DNA from: Zychaea mexicana | Lineage: Eukaryota > Mucoromycota > Mucoromycetes > Mucorales > Lichtheimiaceae | Assembly: GCF_025766255.1 (NCBI RefSeq) | Contig: NW_026516763.1 | Span: 1 to 64,000 of the forward strand | Reading direction: 5' to 3' | DNA: 64,000 nucleotides | Part shown: one piece after another, positions 10,082 through 22,598 of the stretch | Position numbering within the stretch: position 1 is the first letter of the stretch | How the letters are laid out: every line of letters begins with the position of its first letter | Notes under the pieces: generated by a model | The model's database searches: none | Told to the model about the DNA's origin: nothing | What the model saw: only the letters and a program-made list of their open reading frames with translations | Made by a program: the position numbers and the translations under genes

Positions 10082-11126
10082 AAATCCAAGGACTGACATG
10101 CTTATTTAATGTGACCTTTATGTACATATCATGTAGTCACACCAATACGAGTGATCGGCGGGGGAAATTTGTGATCAAGGAGGAAAGCGCCGGGAAAACA
10201 CAAACAATTCCTTTCTCTGTCCCCGCCCAAAATCAGAAACAGAACTTTCTGAAACTTCGCTGAGCTTTGCGCACTTTTAGACGTTATTAATCTGATCCTC
10301 CAGCTAGATTCCAAAGGCTTGAAACGTTGAAATAAACAATCAAAGATGGAGGTAGTGTAATTAATCGATCCAGGCGATCAAGGCTTAGTACACCAGTAGT
10401 TGGCACAGCAAATGAGTGCATTGGTAAGCAGGGTTTGTTGCTTCTTTAACATACTCTCTCCTAACCTTTTCTCTAAGCCGATGCATATACGTTACTGCAC
10501 TCACTACTAGTGCTAATGAGAGTGGAGTAGATCCTTATGATGACGGCAATGCTAAATCCAGACAAACAGGAGTCGTTTATTTTAGTCTGTGTGTAGATTT
10601 AAAAAGTATAATACTTGGCAATTGTGCATACATTTTCGACAACCTTTAGTTAACATGCAAATCCAACATTTTCTCTCTCTTCATTCCATATGTGCTGAAG
10701 AGTAACAATGATAGTATTTTTCTTTCTGTAAACATGCTATATTACCTTTTTTAATGCTCCCATGGTGTGCCCGCGCAGCATCAAACGTTTAGAGGCTCTG
10801 CTTATAGCTGAGAATGACTTCCATAGAAAAATTTCGGTAGTTGGCGCCGGACCATGCGACACTTTGTGTCACATCACTACCGGCCCGCCTGAAAGACGGT
10901 ATAGTCGCCCAACAGCCTTATATATAGAGGACTTATCGAATCCAAACCAGCAACCCAGATTTTTTTCTCAATCTCTCCTTTATATACAAACTCATTCTAG
11001 TAACCTTCGTTATTCTAAAAGAACTCTAGTTATTACTATCACCAACAACTCTTCCCTTGTCTTTCTCCCCTCCTCTCGCGGTAATTTTTGCCCAAAGCGA
11101 ATCCGAAATCATACACAGCACAATAA
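10082..11126. other. intergenic region / promoter of the cation ATPase
   Basis: About 1 kb with no supported gene. The 3' half contains a TATA box (10919-10926) and CT-rich leader sequence up to the ATG at 11127. Plus-strand ORF 10762-11130 overlaps this leader and has no family signal; it is considered a chance ORF. Confidence 0.5.
10919..10926 (+). promoter_or_regulatory. TATA box of the ENA-type ATPase gene
   Basis: TATATATA about 200 bp upstream of the start codon, followed by a CT-rich stretch with TCTCAATCTCTCC and CCCCTCCTCTC where initiation would be expected. Confidence 0.5.
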
Positions 11127-14100
11127 ATGACCAAATCAAAGACGGCACGAGCAAAGGCAACAATCGTGGACGAACGAAACGATTGGCACATCCAACCTGT
11201 TGACGAGGTCGTGGCGGCGTTTACAACGGACACAGATCAAGGTCTTTCTACAGAGGAAGTGGAAAAGCGACAAACAATTCATGGATTTAACGAACTCGGT
11301 GGTGATGGCGGCGTAACTTGGCTCAAGATACTCATTCGACAACTCGCCGATGCTATGGTATGAAGAAAGTCTTTGGATGTTTTTGAAATAACAAACGATC
11401 AAGACGATGATAATATATGATTTTACTAACTTTCTATGTATACGCATTATCCTAAACCGTATAGAATTGGATTTTCCTCGCGCTTGGAAAGTACTTTTCG
11501 CATATTATCTTATATGACACTATTGAGTTTGTCGAGCCTAACACATTTTTCTTTTTGAACACCTATAGGTATCGTGTCCATGGCATTAGCAGACTATGCA
11601 ACGGGTTCTTTGCTTCTAGCCCTTGCAGTCGGAAATTTGTACCTGTCATTTTCCCAAGAATACGCAGCGGAGCAAACGTTGGCGGCGCTGAAAAATCTGT
11701 CTTCTCCCGTAGCTGTTGTAATCCGCGATGGGCGCGAACAGACCATCGCTAGCCGTGAAATTGTCCCAGGCGATATTATGATTGTCAAAGAAGGTGACTC
11801 TGTTGCTGCAGATGCTCGCTTGGTCTACATTTCAAACTTGGAAACCGACGAAGCTTTATTGACGGGTGAATCCTTGCCTGTGCAAAAACAACTTGTTGTC
11901 TTGGAAAAAGAAGGTACATAACAATTTCGCTCCTCTTAATTTTGCCTACAACAACTATATGATTCCGTAAGAGAAAAAGAAACAATGCTCTAATTAGAGT
12001 TGTATGATATGCGTTAGATGAACCCTTGGGCGATCGGATCAATATGCTATACAGCTCCACCATTACTGCCAAGGGTCGCGGCAAAGCCATTGTCACTGCA
12101 ACCGGCCTACACACCGAGATTGGCAAAGTTGCCGTCAAGCTCGAAGACAGCGGTGGTGACATGACCCGTTTGCAAAAAACGTTGAACAAGATGTATCTGG
12201 GCTTAACAGGTGTCGCTGTTGTATTGGCCATTATCGTCATGGCCAGTGTGAAATTCCAATTGAACATGGATATTGGCATGTACACGATTACCGCTGCATT
12301 GTCCGTTCTTCCTGCCGGTTTGACTACAGTCATGACGCTGACGCTCGTGCTCGGTGGAAAGCAGATGACCGAACAAAAGGCGCTTGTACGTAAGCTCAAG
12401 GTACTGGAAACACTTGGCTCAGTGACCAATATCTTCTCAGACAAGACGGGCACATTGACCATGGCCAAAATGGTGGTGGTGCGCTTTTGGACTCCCAAAG
12501 AAGGATTTTTCCATTGTTCGTCGAATGGTCTGGCCCCACAAGGCGATATTTATCAGATCGAGGATCCCATGGTGTCCGATGACGCTGCTATCTCGACAAA
12601 AGGTGCCATGGTCGAAAAATCGAGTTTGTCCGAGGACTTGTTGCAACTGATCCGTTGTGCTGCTCTTTGCAATGTGTCCAGTATCCACAGACGTCATCAG
12701 GAAGATGACGAAAAAGATACCTCCAGCGACAATACTTGGATTGGTGACGAAAAGAAGAGTAGCAAGAAAAAGGAAGTTGAAGCTCGAGAGGAAGACGTCG
12801 ACCATGATCTTGAAAAGAACATCAAGAAATTGGCCACTGGTGCAAACGAACAAGGCGACAGCACTTCCTCGGATGATTGGGTTGGTAGCGGCGCTCCTAC
12901 TGAAGTTGCATTACAAGTTTTTGCACACAAGTTTAGCATGGGCAAGCCTGATCTGGAAGCTATTGGCTGGACTCCGTTGGCCGAATACCAGTTTGATTCA
13001 AGTATCAAGCGCATGTCGACACTGTACCGCAATGTAAAGGACAACGAGGTCGTCGTATTCACCAAAGGTGCTGCTGAACGTGTCCTACCCCTGTGTGACA
13101 ATATCGATGGCGAAATCGAACAGCAAGACATCATGCAAAAAGTGGATCAATTGGCCACCAAAGGTTTGCGCGTGATTGCCTTGGCTGTACGCAAGATGGA
13201 CACTGAATCGACGCAAGTATACATTGACGGTGCTGACCATACCAAGTTGCCCAAACGAGAAGACGTCGAATGTAATTTAAGATTCCTTGGCTTGACCGGT
13301 ATCTATGACCCGCCGCGTGCCGAATCGCGTGAAGCCGTAGCCGATGCCCATCGTGCTGGTATCATGGTTCATATGTTGACGGGCGACCATCCCATTACTG
13401 CCAAAGCCATTGCTCGGGAAATCCACATTTTGAACGATAAATTGCTTGCTTCTGACGAAATTGACCAGTTGGTCATGACAGGTCCTCAATTCGATGCCAT
13501 GACCGATGAGCAAGTGGATGTTTTGCCTCGATTGCCTGTCATTGTGGCTCGTTGTTCGCCGGACACCAAGGTGAAAATGATCGAAGCTGCTCAACGGCGT
13601 CATCTCATATCAGCAATGACGGGTGATGGTGTCAATGATTCACCTTCTTTGCGAAGTGCTGACGTGGGTATTGCCATGGGCAAGAATGGTAGTGATGTCG
13701 CCAAGCAAGCTTCTGATATCATTCTCACGGACGATAATTTTGCTACAATTATCCGAGCAATTGCCGAGGGTAGACGTATCTACCAAAACATGCAGCGATT
13801 CTTGATGTACTATTACATTATCTTGTTGGCTCTCGCCATCGTTGTCATGGCTTGTTTGTCTATTCGGGATCCTGATGGCAATACGGCTGCGCCTATTTCT
13901 ACGATTCAAATGATCTTTTTGTTTGTTGGTAAGTTTTACTTTCTTTATCGCGCCCGTCTCAAAATAATGGGTGGTTCCCTAATTTCAACTAATTATTAGG
14001 TATCACTCCACCTGCTGGTGCTTTGAGTGTCCAACCTGCTTCGCCTACCATCATGGTCGAACCACCACGTCCACCTACCGAAAGCGTCTTTAACCGCGAA

Positions 14101-14598
14101 ATCCTGCTGGATACGCTCGTGTACAGTCTCATTTCCGCTGTCTCGTTCGCTGTCGCATTCTTTGTGCCTTTGTATACACATGGAGGCCACGGTGTTGGTG
14201 GCGTGCTCTGCGATTCAAACTACCAAGAAGGTGATTGCGACTCGTTCTACTATGCCCGTGGCTCGCTGATGATTGCCGTGATTATCATTTCGATTATCAT
14301 CATGACCCACTGCCGCAGTCATCGTCGTCCAGAATGGGGTCCCCGTGGCTTGAAAAAAACACTCAAGTCCAAGGCTGTGTTTGGCACGCTTGTGTTTGAT
14401 ATTGTTGCTTCGGTCATCTTTTTGTACGTTCCCGTCGTTGATACCGTAGGTTTCCGTCATTTGGGCCCAACGTGGGAGTGGGGTATGGTAATGGGTTTGT
14501 CGATCTTCACCGTTATTGCTGGTGAGGTGTACAAGTATGTTAAACGGCGAGTGATGAAGCCACTTGAAAGACATTCAGTGGATGCACTCTTGTTTTAG
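11127..14598 (+). CDS. ENA-type (P-type IID) Na+/K+-exporting ATPase
   Basis: Plasma-membrane cation efflux pump, 1035 aa in five exons: 11127-11357, 11465-11486, 11569-11913, 12018-13928, 14000-14598. P-type hallmarks are all present: actuator TGES (about 183-186), phosphorylation site SDKTGTLTMAKM with Asp at about 341, nucleotide-binding FTKGAAERVL, TGDHPITAKAIA (about 654) and hinge TGDGVNDSPSLRSADVG (about 734). The M4 segment with LPAGLTTVMTLTLVLGG and the following RKLKVLETLGSVTNIFSD resemble fungal ENA pumps more than SERCA. A charged insert (about residues 440-490, KKSSKKKEVEAREEDVDHD) lies in the nucleotide-binding domain. ENA pumps extrude Na+ or K+ at high salt or pH. Odd point: exon 2 is only 22 nt and the frame is kept only if its downstream intron starts with GA (see findings). 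All other introns are GT-AG. Confidence 0.9.
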
Positions 14599-15134
14599 AA
14601 TAGTTCTCTTTTAATATAGACACCATCATCATCATCATCATCATCACCATCTCCTTTTCATCTTTTCTCCTTTGCAACTTAGAATATTATGTAAACTGTA
14701 TCCTTTTATTCCGCTCCACTCGTGTACTTCTAGCTTTAATTATTACCCGGCAAGCCGAAAATACACAATCTTGAATTAACATACTACGCATATTCTTACA
14801 TTAAAGACGGTTCATGGCCTTTGCTATACAATAATAGCAGTAGTAGCACTTTGTGTATATGAGCTGTGCCGCATAATCCAGTCGTTTTATAGCATTCCAT
14901 ATCGAGGTGTTGGTGCTACCTGACCTGCATGATCATTGGCGTTGCCTGCCGAAGAGAGCAGTGTCTCAAACGGGGCCGGAAACGTCACCGAAGGACGGGT
15001 CATACTCACATATTGAAAACCTTCTTTCAGACCTGCTTTTCTCTCTCTCTCTCTCTTCAAACCTTTTCTCCCTCTTCTTTGCTTGTCTTGTTCTTATTTC
15101 TTCGAAAGAGGGGTCATATAGCGGCATAAACGAC
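14599..15134. other. intergenic region, ATPase 3' flank and RBP 5' flank
   Basis: Holds an (ATC)n microsatellite at about 14621-14650 just after the ATPase stop and a (CT)n tract at about 15042-15056. No gene. The frame open upstream of 15135 (from 14907) has no ATG near enough to be preferred and no domain, so it is read as 5' leader. Confidence 0.5.
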
Positions 15135-16995
15135 ATGGTCTTTCCGAGCAGCATTACTCCGTCGCCCAATGACGGTTGCAAAGCTTTGTATGTGGGCAAT
15201 CTAGATCCACGAGTGACAGATGCCATGTTGCGCGATATCTTTTCCGTCACTGGTAACGTCAAAAGCGTCAAGGTCATTCCGGACAAAAACGTAAGTTTTT
15301 GTCATTCATTCCTTTCGCTCCCCCCTCTGACAAAGCACCGGCCCTTTTAAAATGCGCGTGGATTGACATGTTCAGTTAGTTATCACACGGTGGATGCAAC
15401 TATGGATTTATCGAGTTCTCGGATCATAGCACGGCTGAACAAGCATTGTTGACCATGAGCGGTCGACGTATCTTTAGCAGTGTACCTGTCTTTTTGCATA
15501 TTGCTTTCTATAATGAAAAATGATGATCTTTCTGGTTTTTTTTTGCAGATAGTATTCCTTCCCTTTCTAAAAAACACCTGATGTTTACAGGAAATTAAAG
15601 TCAACTGGGCAGCTCAAGGATCAACGCAAAAAGATGACACGTCGAACCACTATCACATATTCATCGGCGACCTTTGTCCTGAAGTCAGTGACGATGTGCT
15701 GGCAAAAGCATTCGGGGTGTTTAGCAGTATGTCGTAAGTAGAATAGCACCATTTTGTTACTATGGATACTGTCGGGGGGGGGGGGGGTTGAGAAGGATAT
15801 GTTTCTGGGCTCTCGTTATTGATTTAAGACACACACACACATACACTGATACGTATATGCAACAACAAGTGATGCACGAGTCATGTGGGATATGAATACG
15901 GGCAAGTCGCGCGGCTTTGGATTTGTTGCGTTTAAAAACAAAGCACACGCGGAACAAGCTATTGCTACTATGAATGGAGAGCGCTTGGGTTCCCGGGCCA
16001 TCCGAGTCAATTGGGCAAACCAGAAAAACACCAGTACCTTCACTGCCAGCAACAACAACAGCAACAGCAGCAACAATCACAGTAATAGTAGTAGTAGCAA
16101 TAACAGTAGTAATCGCAACAGTAGTATTAGCACTGCTACTACGATTGTCGCACCAACAACAACATCTGCTGCTGCTGCTGGTAAATGAATGAAAGACATG
16201 CATATACACACATAATCTATGTGTGAAGGTAGAAATATAATACTCATACTTACAGATGGATGCAGTTCCGATGCAGTACGTGACTTACGAGCAGGTATTG
16301 GCACAAACATCCGCATACAACACAACTGTCTATGTCGGTAATCTGTCTCCCAAAATAACGCGTAAGTGTTTTATTCTATCTATCTTTTCTTTTAACCCTT
16401 CCTGCGATCTCTTCTGAGAGGCTCAACGCTCTTTATACTGCATTGATACTGGTGCTTATTACGTATTACTAGAAAATGATTTGGTTCCTCTTTTCCAACG
16501 CTACGGAGGTATTATGGAAGTCCGCCTTCAACCCGAACGCGGCTTTGCATTTATAAAGTAAGCACGCAACTTTTGAAACAAAGAAAAGAGAGGAAAAAGA
16601 GTAGGGGGGATGATGATTGAAACTTTATTGCTTATATGCACAAATACTAGGATGGATTTGCATGAACGCGCTGCATTGGCAATTTTCTCTTTGCAAGGTG
16701 CAACCTTGAATAAGCGACCTATTAAGGTAAACAATATTTGACGCATCATCAATTATCAGTTTGTTTTCCATCCATTGATAGAATTATTCATTACTCATAG
16801 CTGTCCTGGGGTCGAGATCGGTCATCATCACAAGATAGCAATCATTCGAATAGTTTCTACAGCTACTATCAGCAGGTACCACCACCATCACAGCCTCCAG
16901 CAGTCGCAGCACAGCAGCTCCATCAATTACACCATCATTATCAAACGGCTCCAGCACACCAATTAGCATACTACCATCAGCAATACCTGCACTAA
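15135..16995 (+). CDS. three-RRM RNA-binding protein, TIA1/PUB1/NAM8-like
   Basis: Eight exons (15135-15290, 15380-15481, 15591-15733, 15870-16180, 16266-16361, 16473-16557, 16651-16726, 16801-16995) encode 387 aa. RRM1 (about 14-90) has [15 protein letters not shown] and NYGFIEF; RRM2 (about 100-180) has [16 protein letters not shown] and [11 protein letters not shown]3 (about 235-325) has [17 protein letters not shown] and RGFAFIK, ending in LSWGRD. Between RRM2 and RRM3 is an Asn/Ser-rich linker followed by [20 protein letters not shown], very close to yeast Pub1. The C-terminus is rich in Gln, His and Pro. The family binds U-rich RNA and acts in mRNA stability, 5' splice-site choice or stress granules. 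Intron 3 contains a run of about 14 G. The exon 5 acceptor at 16265 is chosen because it alone keeps frame. Confidence 0.88.
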
Positions 16996-18741
16996 TAGTG
17001 GCAATTAGTAATGCCGTTTGATGACAGGGCCCATCTTCAGTATGCCATCACCCAATTTTTTTCCCTATCAACGAACATGTACCATTCGCACGCACACCGA
17101 TGCTATAACGAACAAAAATCCCACATTACTCGTTTTTTTGTCAGCATCTATCTTTCTTCTTTCTCTCTCACATCTATTGTGCACATTACACAACAACATC
17201 ACAACGAAAGCAGAATACCAACAGCCACTTTTGTCTCTGTTCTTTTTCTATATCACATACACACAATTTATTTCTGCGTTATATATCCCGATGGTCATGC
17301 ATTGTTAGCATCACCACGACTGTCATTATCAAACATATATTTTTCTGTCAAAACTGCTCCTTTTTCGTTGTCCTCTTTTTTTTAAGACCATCCACAAGCT
17401 GACATTAATGCTGGTATATTAGAAATTACATGTAAAAACTCTTTTAAAAAAGAAATGTATATACCGTACCGGTACAGCGAGCAAGAGCTGTGACTACGTC
17501 CCCGTCCCTCCCCTAACTTGCTCGGTCTATGTCTTTTTAGGTGTTGCTGATTGAAATCAGATGATTTGAAGCACTTCATTTCCGATACGAGTTAACAGTC
17601 CGTGTGTTTGTTGTTTACGCTTTATGACTGATAAAAATATTGGCACTGGTAAAGTCAGGTGCTCGCATTGCTCATGCTGTTTTGCCTGTTGTCAATAGAA
17701 GGTGGCTTTTGATGTTAAGCATTGCGCATCAATGTTCTGATGTCTTGGTGCAGGCTGATTTCTGATGCTGTAGGTATACCGTTGTTTCCGATTTCATCCT
17801 ACTACTACTACTGCTGCTACTCTGGCTTGCAATAGTCCCAATTGTGGTGACATAAAATTCTCAAAAGGTGCACAAACTCATACTAAACCAACCTGCTGTG
17901 AAATAATGGGTATTCGTTGTTTAGTCGTCGATGATAAATATGCATTTCAATATTTGCATAGCAAGATAGAGCTTCATCAAAAGTCGATACAACACGTCGT
18001 GGTGGCGATGCACACAGCAGGTGACCATTCGATAGCTCGGACGCGGAAGACGACAGACGGGTATTTGGCATTATATAATGCATAGGATTTGACTGGTCAA
18101 TTTCTCGGTAGCGACATCCCGATCGTACGACGTTGGACACACCAGGTCATGAGATCCCCCAACAACAACACTTGCTTGGATCGGAGCGTACGCGTCTAAG
18201 GCTTCATGCATGTGTAATACGGTCGCTACCCTTCTCGGACACAGAAGAGAATATAGTTGGGCGTAATGCATACATTATGTGTTTCAGCGGGACATACATG
18301 CCCTCTCTCTCGGCCCTTCCCTTCGATGTCCATCACAGGTCCTTTATTCTTTTCGACGTGTTTACTATTTACAAGCAAGTAGAAAGATCCGTACATCATG
18401 TTATGATTGTAGACGCTGTACCTTTGCTGTAAATCAATCGTCAATCACTCTTGAACCGAAACCGAGAATGCAGGGTCCACATATCGCCTTTTTTGCACGG
18501 GTTATATACTCAATCAATTGATACCGTACTACAGATCGTTTAAAAGAAAAGGAAAGAGGAGAAGAGAAGAGAGAAGAAGCTATCATAATCCTTCATGCAA
18601 GCAATCTAGGCCTTAAACATGTACATACTCTCACTCACCCTTGCGTTTTTTGTGTTACATACGACGTAATCGTTTCTGCCAAGTAGCAACCGCATCACCA
18701 CCACCGCTACCAAGAACAGCCCCAAGTTCGCTCAGCGGCAT
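16996..18741. other. intergenic region (RBP 3' flank)
   Basis: 1.7 kb with no supported gene. It starts with a CT/CA-rich 3' flank (17000-17390). A minus-strand ORF of 85 codons (18140-17883) begins with an ATG but has no recognisable family and no promoter or codon evidence. I see nothing else that can be named. Confidence 0.4.
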
Positions 18742-18748
18742 TATATAA
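18742..18748 (+). promoter_or_regulatory. TATA box of the I9-inhibitor gene
   Basis: TATATAA 107 bp upstream of the ATG at 18855, followed by a long pyrimidine-rich initiator region (TTTTCCTCTTTCCTCC and similar) and the leader ending AACAATCAAAACATG. A strong, probably highly expressed promoter by appearance. Confidence 0.6.
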
Positions 18749-18854
18749 GACCTTCTCTTTTTATCGCGATCGTTTTCCTCTTTCCTCCTTCTTCTTTACT
18801 TTCTCACACTCACCAAAACTCAACACCTCAGCTTTTCATATAAACAATCAAAAC

Positions 18855-19244
18855 ATGTCTGGTAATTTCCTCGCCACTTTGAAATCCTTCTTTAGCATTT
18901 TTACTGACAAAAAACCAACCTCGTCGTCGTCGTCTCCTGCTGCTGCTACTCCTGCTGCCGGCAATGACTCGTCGTCGGCGTTGAAACCAAAATCAACAGA
19001 ATCCAGCTACATTGTTACTTTTAAGAAAGATACGCCTGAGTCGGTGATTGACGAGGAAGTCGAAAAGGCCAAGCGTTCTGGCGCCAATGTTACAAACGTT
19101 TACAAAGCCGCTCTCAAGGGTTACTCCGTCACCGTCCCCGACGACAGCGTAGGCACATTCTCAACCAACCTCAATCAAGAGCATGTTGAGCAAATTGAGG
19201 CTGACGGCGAGGTCTCCACCCAAGGCAAAGCTCTTCTTGCCTAA
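18855..19244 (+). CDS. peptidase inhibitor I9-domain protein, PBI2-like
   Basis: Single exon, 129 aa. Residues about 52-128 form an inhibitor I9 fold like subtilisin propeptides and yeast proteinase B inhibitor 2: SSYIVTFKKDTPESVIDEEV, the ALKGYSVTVPDD segment, and HVEQIEADGEV near the C-terminus. The N-terminal 50 residues begin with MSGNFLATLKSFFSIF, a short amphipathic or hydrophobic helix, then a Ser/Ala/Pro-rich low-complexity linker with TCG and GCT codon runs. There is no attached protease domain, so this is a stand-alone inhibitor; in yeast the homologue restrains the vacuolar serine protease Prb1 and takes part in vacuole fusion. The target here is inferred from family only. A clear TATA box lies 107 bp upstream. 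Confidence 0.85.
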   Translation: MSGNFLATLKSFFSIFTDKKPTSSSSSPAAATPAAGNDSSSALKPKSTESSYIVTFKKDTPESVIDEEVEKAKRSGANVTNVYKAALKGYSVTVPDDSVGTFSTNLNQEHVEQIEADGEVSTQGKALLA

Positions 19245-19614
19245 TAAGCAAGCTTGCTTTTGATAGTTCCTTTTCTATACCTTTCTCTTATCAGAAACCC
19301 ATTCTACTTGTGTATCTCTTTCTCTTTCGGAAATATATATACTCTCAAACGTGTGCTTAGTATGTGTCATGGAAAGCACACACATTTGTATATGACATAT
19401 TGAATGTGTCACCGTCAAGTAGACGACGGGGCAATAGGCGCATATGTTGATGGGCGGTGGGTGGGTGTGTGTATAGCGAAGGCAGCCAGCCCCAGTGCAC
19501 TAATGCTGGGCGGAGTCCTTTCCTTTCAGTCACACGGTTGACAGCGAATCATGCCAGCGGGGAACTTTTTTTCTCTCTTTCATTTACTCTGTGGCCCCCT
19601 TGTTTATTTTTGAC
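19245..19614. other. intergenic region, I9 gene 3' flank to DSS1-like 5' flank
   Basis: 370 bp, with a CT-rich 3' flank and no gene. The reading frame of the next gene is open upstream to about 19591 but has no ATG before 19615. Confidence 0.5.
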
Positions 19615-22598
19615 ATGCTCTCTCGTTCGACACGACGCAGTGCGATAGCACTGATCCGTTGTGCTAAACCTAATAACAGCACTGGAAGCAATGTATTGAT
19701 TCGAGCCAAACATACCCGAGCAAATGTAAACCTCAACCGACGCAACATTACAAACAGCATTCCAAAACCGAGACAAGTGGCACCTGGAAGCAACAAGCTT
19801 GTCAATGAAAAAGCTCTTGACATTGAAGATAGCGTTATCCCAACAGAGGAGGCCAACGACATAGTGAGCGATCTCGAAACTGTTGCTGAAGCCAAGGATG
19901 TCAACAAACGAATCTCAGGACGGTCGCCGATACTTTTAGGTGATTTTGTCGAAGCTTTCCAGTATGTTCTTTTTTTTATCTAACATCATGGTCTATTTAG
20001 GAAAAAAATTGATGCTAAATTAACGTCTCTTTTTTTTTACATAGAAACGGACAGTATAGCGGCGTAGTTGTTGGGCAGCGAAGCGCCAGTGGCGGACGCC
20101 AAGTTTTGACGATTTTACTAAAGAACGGGAAAACCAGAGAATTTAGCAGCACAACGATTGCTCACGTCGTTCCGAGATTCATCCAAAACGATGTGCGATT
20201 GCGAAATTTTTCGTTCGATCCATCAGCCGGAACGATGCCTAACGATACGTACCCAGTGGCAGATTTCAGTCGACGAATTTCGGAATATCAACGCACGATT
20301 CAGTTACGCAAAGGATTAGGATTGAAGCGTCTGAGCGATTTACACAACGTCTTCAGGTCAATGTTGGTCGCGAACTCAATTGTAGAGGACAGGGATGTAT
20401 CGTATTATGACACGTTCTCGTTAGAAACCTTGGCTCAATGGGCTTTCAATACACGAACACCGTCGACGGAGCAACTCCATGCCACGTTTTTGCACTTGAT
20501 TAACGACAATGTGAATTTTATTCCTACGATCAATGTACGCACGTCGGGTCTTTGGATGTTTCGACCAAAAAAAGAAACAAAACTTATCCAAGAGATTACT
20601 GAATCCGTACGATCCAACGACGAGGCGTATACAGGATTTATCAGACGAGCCAAGCAGCTTGTCGAGTTTTATCAAGCACATGCGGATCCGCTCTTGGGCA
20701 CTTTTTCACATGCTTCATTGGACGTGGCGAAAGCGTCGTACAATTTGACGGAGACAGATGCCAAGTTTATCAACTTTATTGCGGATTGGGTAAAGTCGCC
20801 AGCTACGGGTATCCACACGCCTCATGAAATATTTGCACCCACGATATTAAAGGGACTAGGCTGCTACTCGGACCATTTATTCGTGGATCGGGGATTGGCT
20901 ATGCAATTCTTAAAGCAGATCGGCATGTTCAAACCTTGGGATAATTCCATGTTGATTCAGAACGCTGGCAATTTGGTGGACGACTATGTATGGTCGGACA
21001 AGGCCACCAAAATGGATGAAACAATGGAGCGACATGCCAATATCTTTTTGCAAGGTCAATTGGATCAGTCGGGCTTCCATGCGCGGGATCCATGTGATGC
21101 GATTCGACATGACTTTGGAGATATGCCTGTTTACACTATAGACGACCAGGCAGCCAAAGAAATTGACGACGGTATTTCTATCGAGCGGATACCTGGTAGT
21201 AATGGCGACGACGTATGGTTACATGTCCACATTGCCGATCCATCCGCTTATATCCCTCCCACACACGAGCTGGCCAAGGTGATGGAGCAGCGGGGACAAA
21301 CTCTGTATCTACCCGAGCAGCATTTTCCAATCCTACCAAGCTCGTTGGCATCCGAGAAATTCAGTTTGGGATCATCAGCGCACACCAACAGCAACGGATC
21401 GCAATATGCACTCACATTTAGTGCTAGGCTCAATAAGGCGGGCGACATGCAGGCATGGAAGCTTCGGCCAAGTTTGGTCAAGAATGTCAAGAAACTGTAC
21501 TATAGCGATGTCGACGAATTCATTTTACCACATGCAGCTGATACAGTTCCTTCAGAGCCGCTTGTAGATTTCAACAAGAAATTCGCGCATCCGACATCAA
21601 TACCACCTTTGCACCAAGCATCATCATCATCATCATCATCAGTAACCAAAGAATGCGAACAGGATTTATTGGATATTTTCAAATTGACTTCCCAGCATAG
21701 CCGGTTTCGATTCGATCAAGGAGCACTCAATTTTGTACGACCCAATCCCTATGTCGAGCTCGAACCTCAACCACTTGCCTTGCCGAATATCCACTTTGCG
21801 TCTCCATCACTCAGCTATGCTTCAACATTACCCGTGGTTCGCGTTGGTTTGGATAACTCGAGCATCTCTCCTGCCAAAAGAATGGTTGCTGAAGCCATGA
21901 TTATGGGTGGTCGTATTGCCAGCCACTATGCACAAGAACATGGTGTCATTATTCCACACCGAACGCAAACATGGCCCGACAATGCATCCAATACAGATAT
22001 TGAACTACGGCAACACATGCTCAACGAACGTGATTCCAGTACGGGTGTGATTGGATTACGAAATGTACTTCAATATCTCGGCATTCTACCACCAGCATCA
22101 ATCAGTACAACATCCGGGTTACCACATATTTTAATGGGTATTCCCAACGGTTATGTCAAGGCAACATCCCCCTTGCGTCGATATTTGGATATTGTCACTC
22201 ATTGGCAACTCAAAGCCCATCTATTGAAAGAGCCCGCGCCATTCACCCAAGACAGGTTGGAAACGGTATTAATACCACGCATGGAAGCAAGGGAAAAACA
22301 GCTATCGTTCTTGCAGCAAGATTGTCTGCAATATTGGGTGATCGAATTGATGCAACGGCTGATGGCGGATAGTCACGGTAAAGAATTGGAGTGGACGTGT
22401 TTGGTCAACACACCAAATCGTGCTTCTAAATCCGAGCTGGGTGGTGCCACAGAAACTGCACGAGCAACGATTATGGAATTGGGACTTCGAGCGCGTATTC
22501 AGAATTTGAAGACGAGTTTGCACACGGGCGATGTTGTCAAGACACGTGTTGCTAAGTTGGACTCGTTCCGAGGCTTTGTAGATTTAGAACTTGTATAG
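19615..22598 (+). CDS. DSS1: mitochondrial RNase II-family exoribonuclease, DSS1-like
   Basis: Two exons, 19615-19961 and 20045-22598, give 966 aa, almost the length of yeast Dss1 (969). The N-terminus (MLSRSTRRSAIALIRCA) is basic and amphipathic, fitting a mitochondrial presequence. The RNB catalytic motif is at about residues 471-492: FGDMPVYTIDDQAAKEIDD with the cluster of metal-binding Asp residues, followed by DVWLHVHIADPSAYI. The later KATSPLRRYLDIVTHWQL segment is the conserved RNB C-terminal motif, and the last 70 residues, with TGDVVKTRVAKLDSFRGFVD, look like an S1-type RNA-binding end. Dss1 is the 3'-to-5' exonuclease of the mitochondrial degradosome with helicase Suv3; Neurospora CYT-4 is the other close candidate. 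A Ser run from TCA repeats lies at about residues 635-641. Confidence 0.9.

Noticed and set aside
12026..13134. Several open frames on the opposite strand and in other frames within the ATPase gene
   Set aside because: Shadow frames of a long conserved exon; no independent evidence.
15774..15787. Run of about 14 G in an intron of the RNA-binding protein
   Set aside because: A lone homopolymer without flanking G-tracts; not enough for a G-quadruplex claim and prone to sequencing error.
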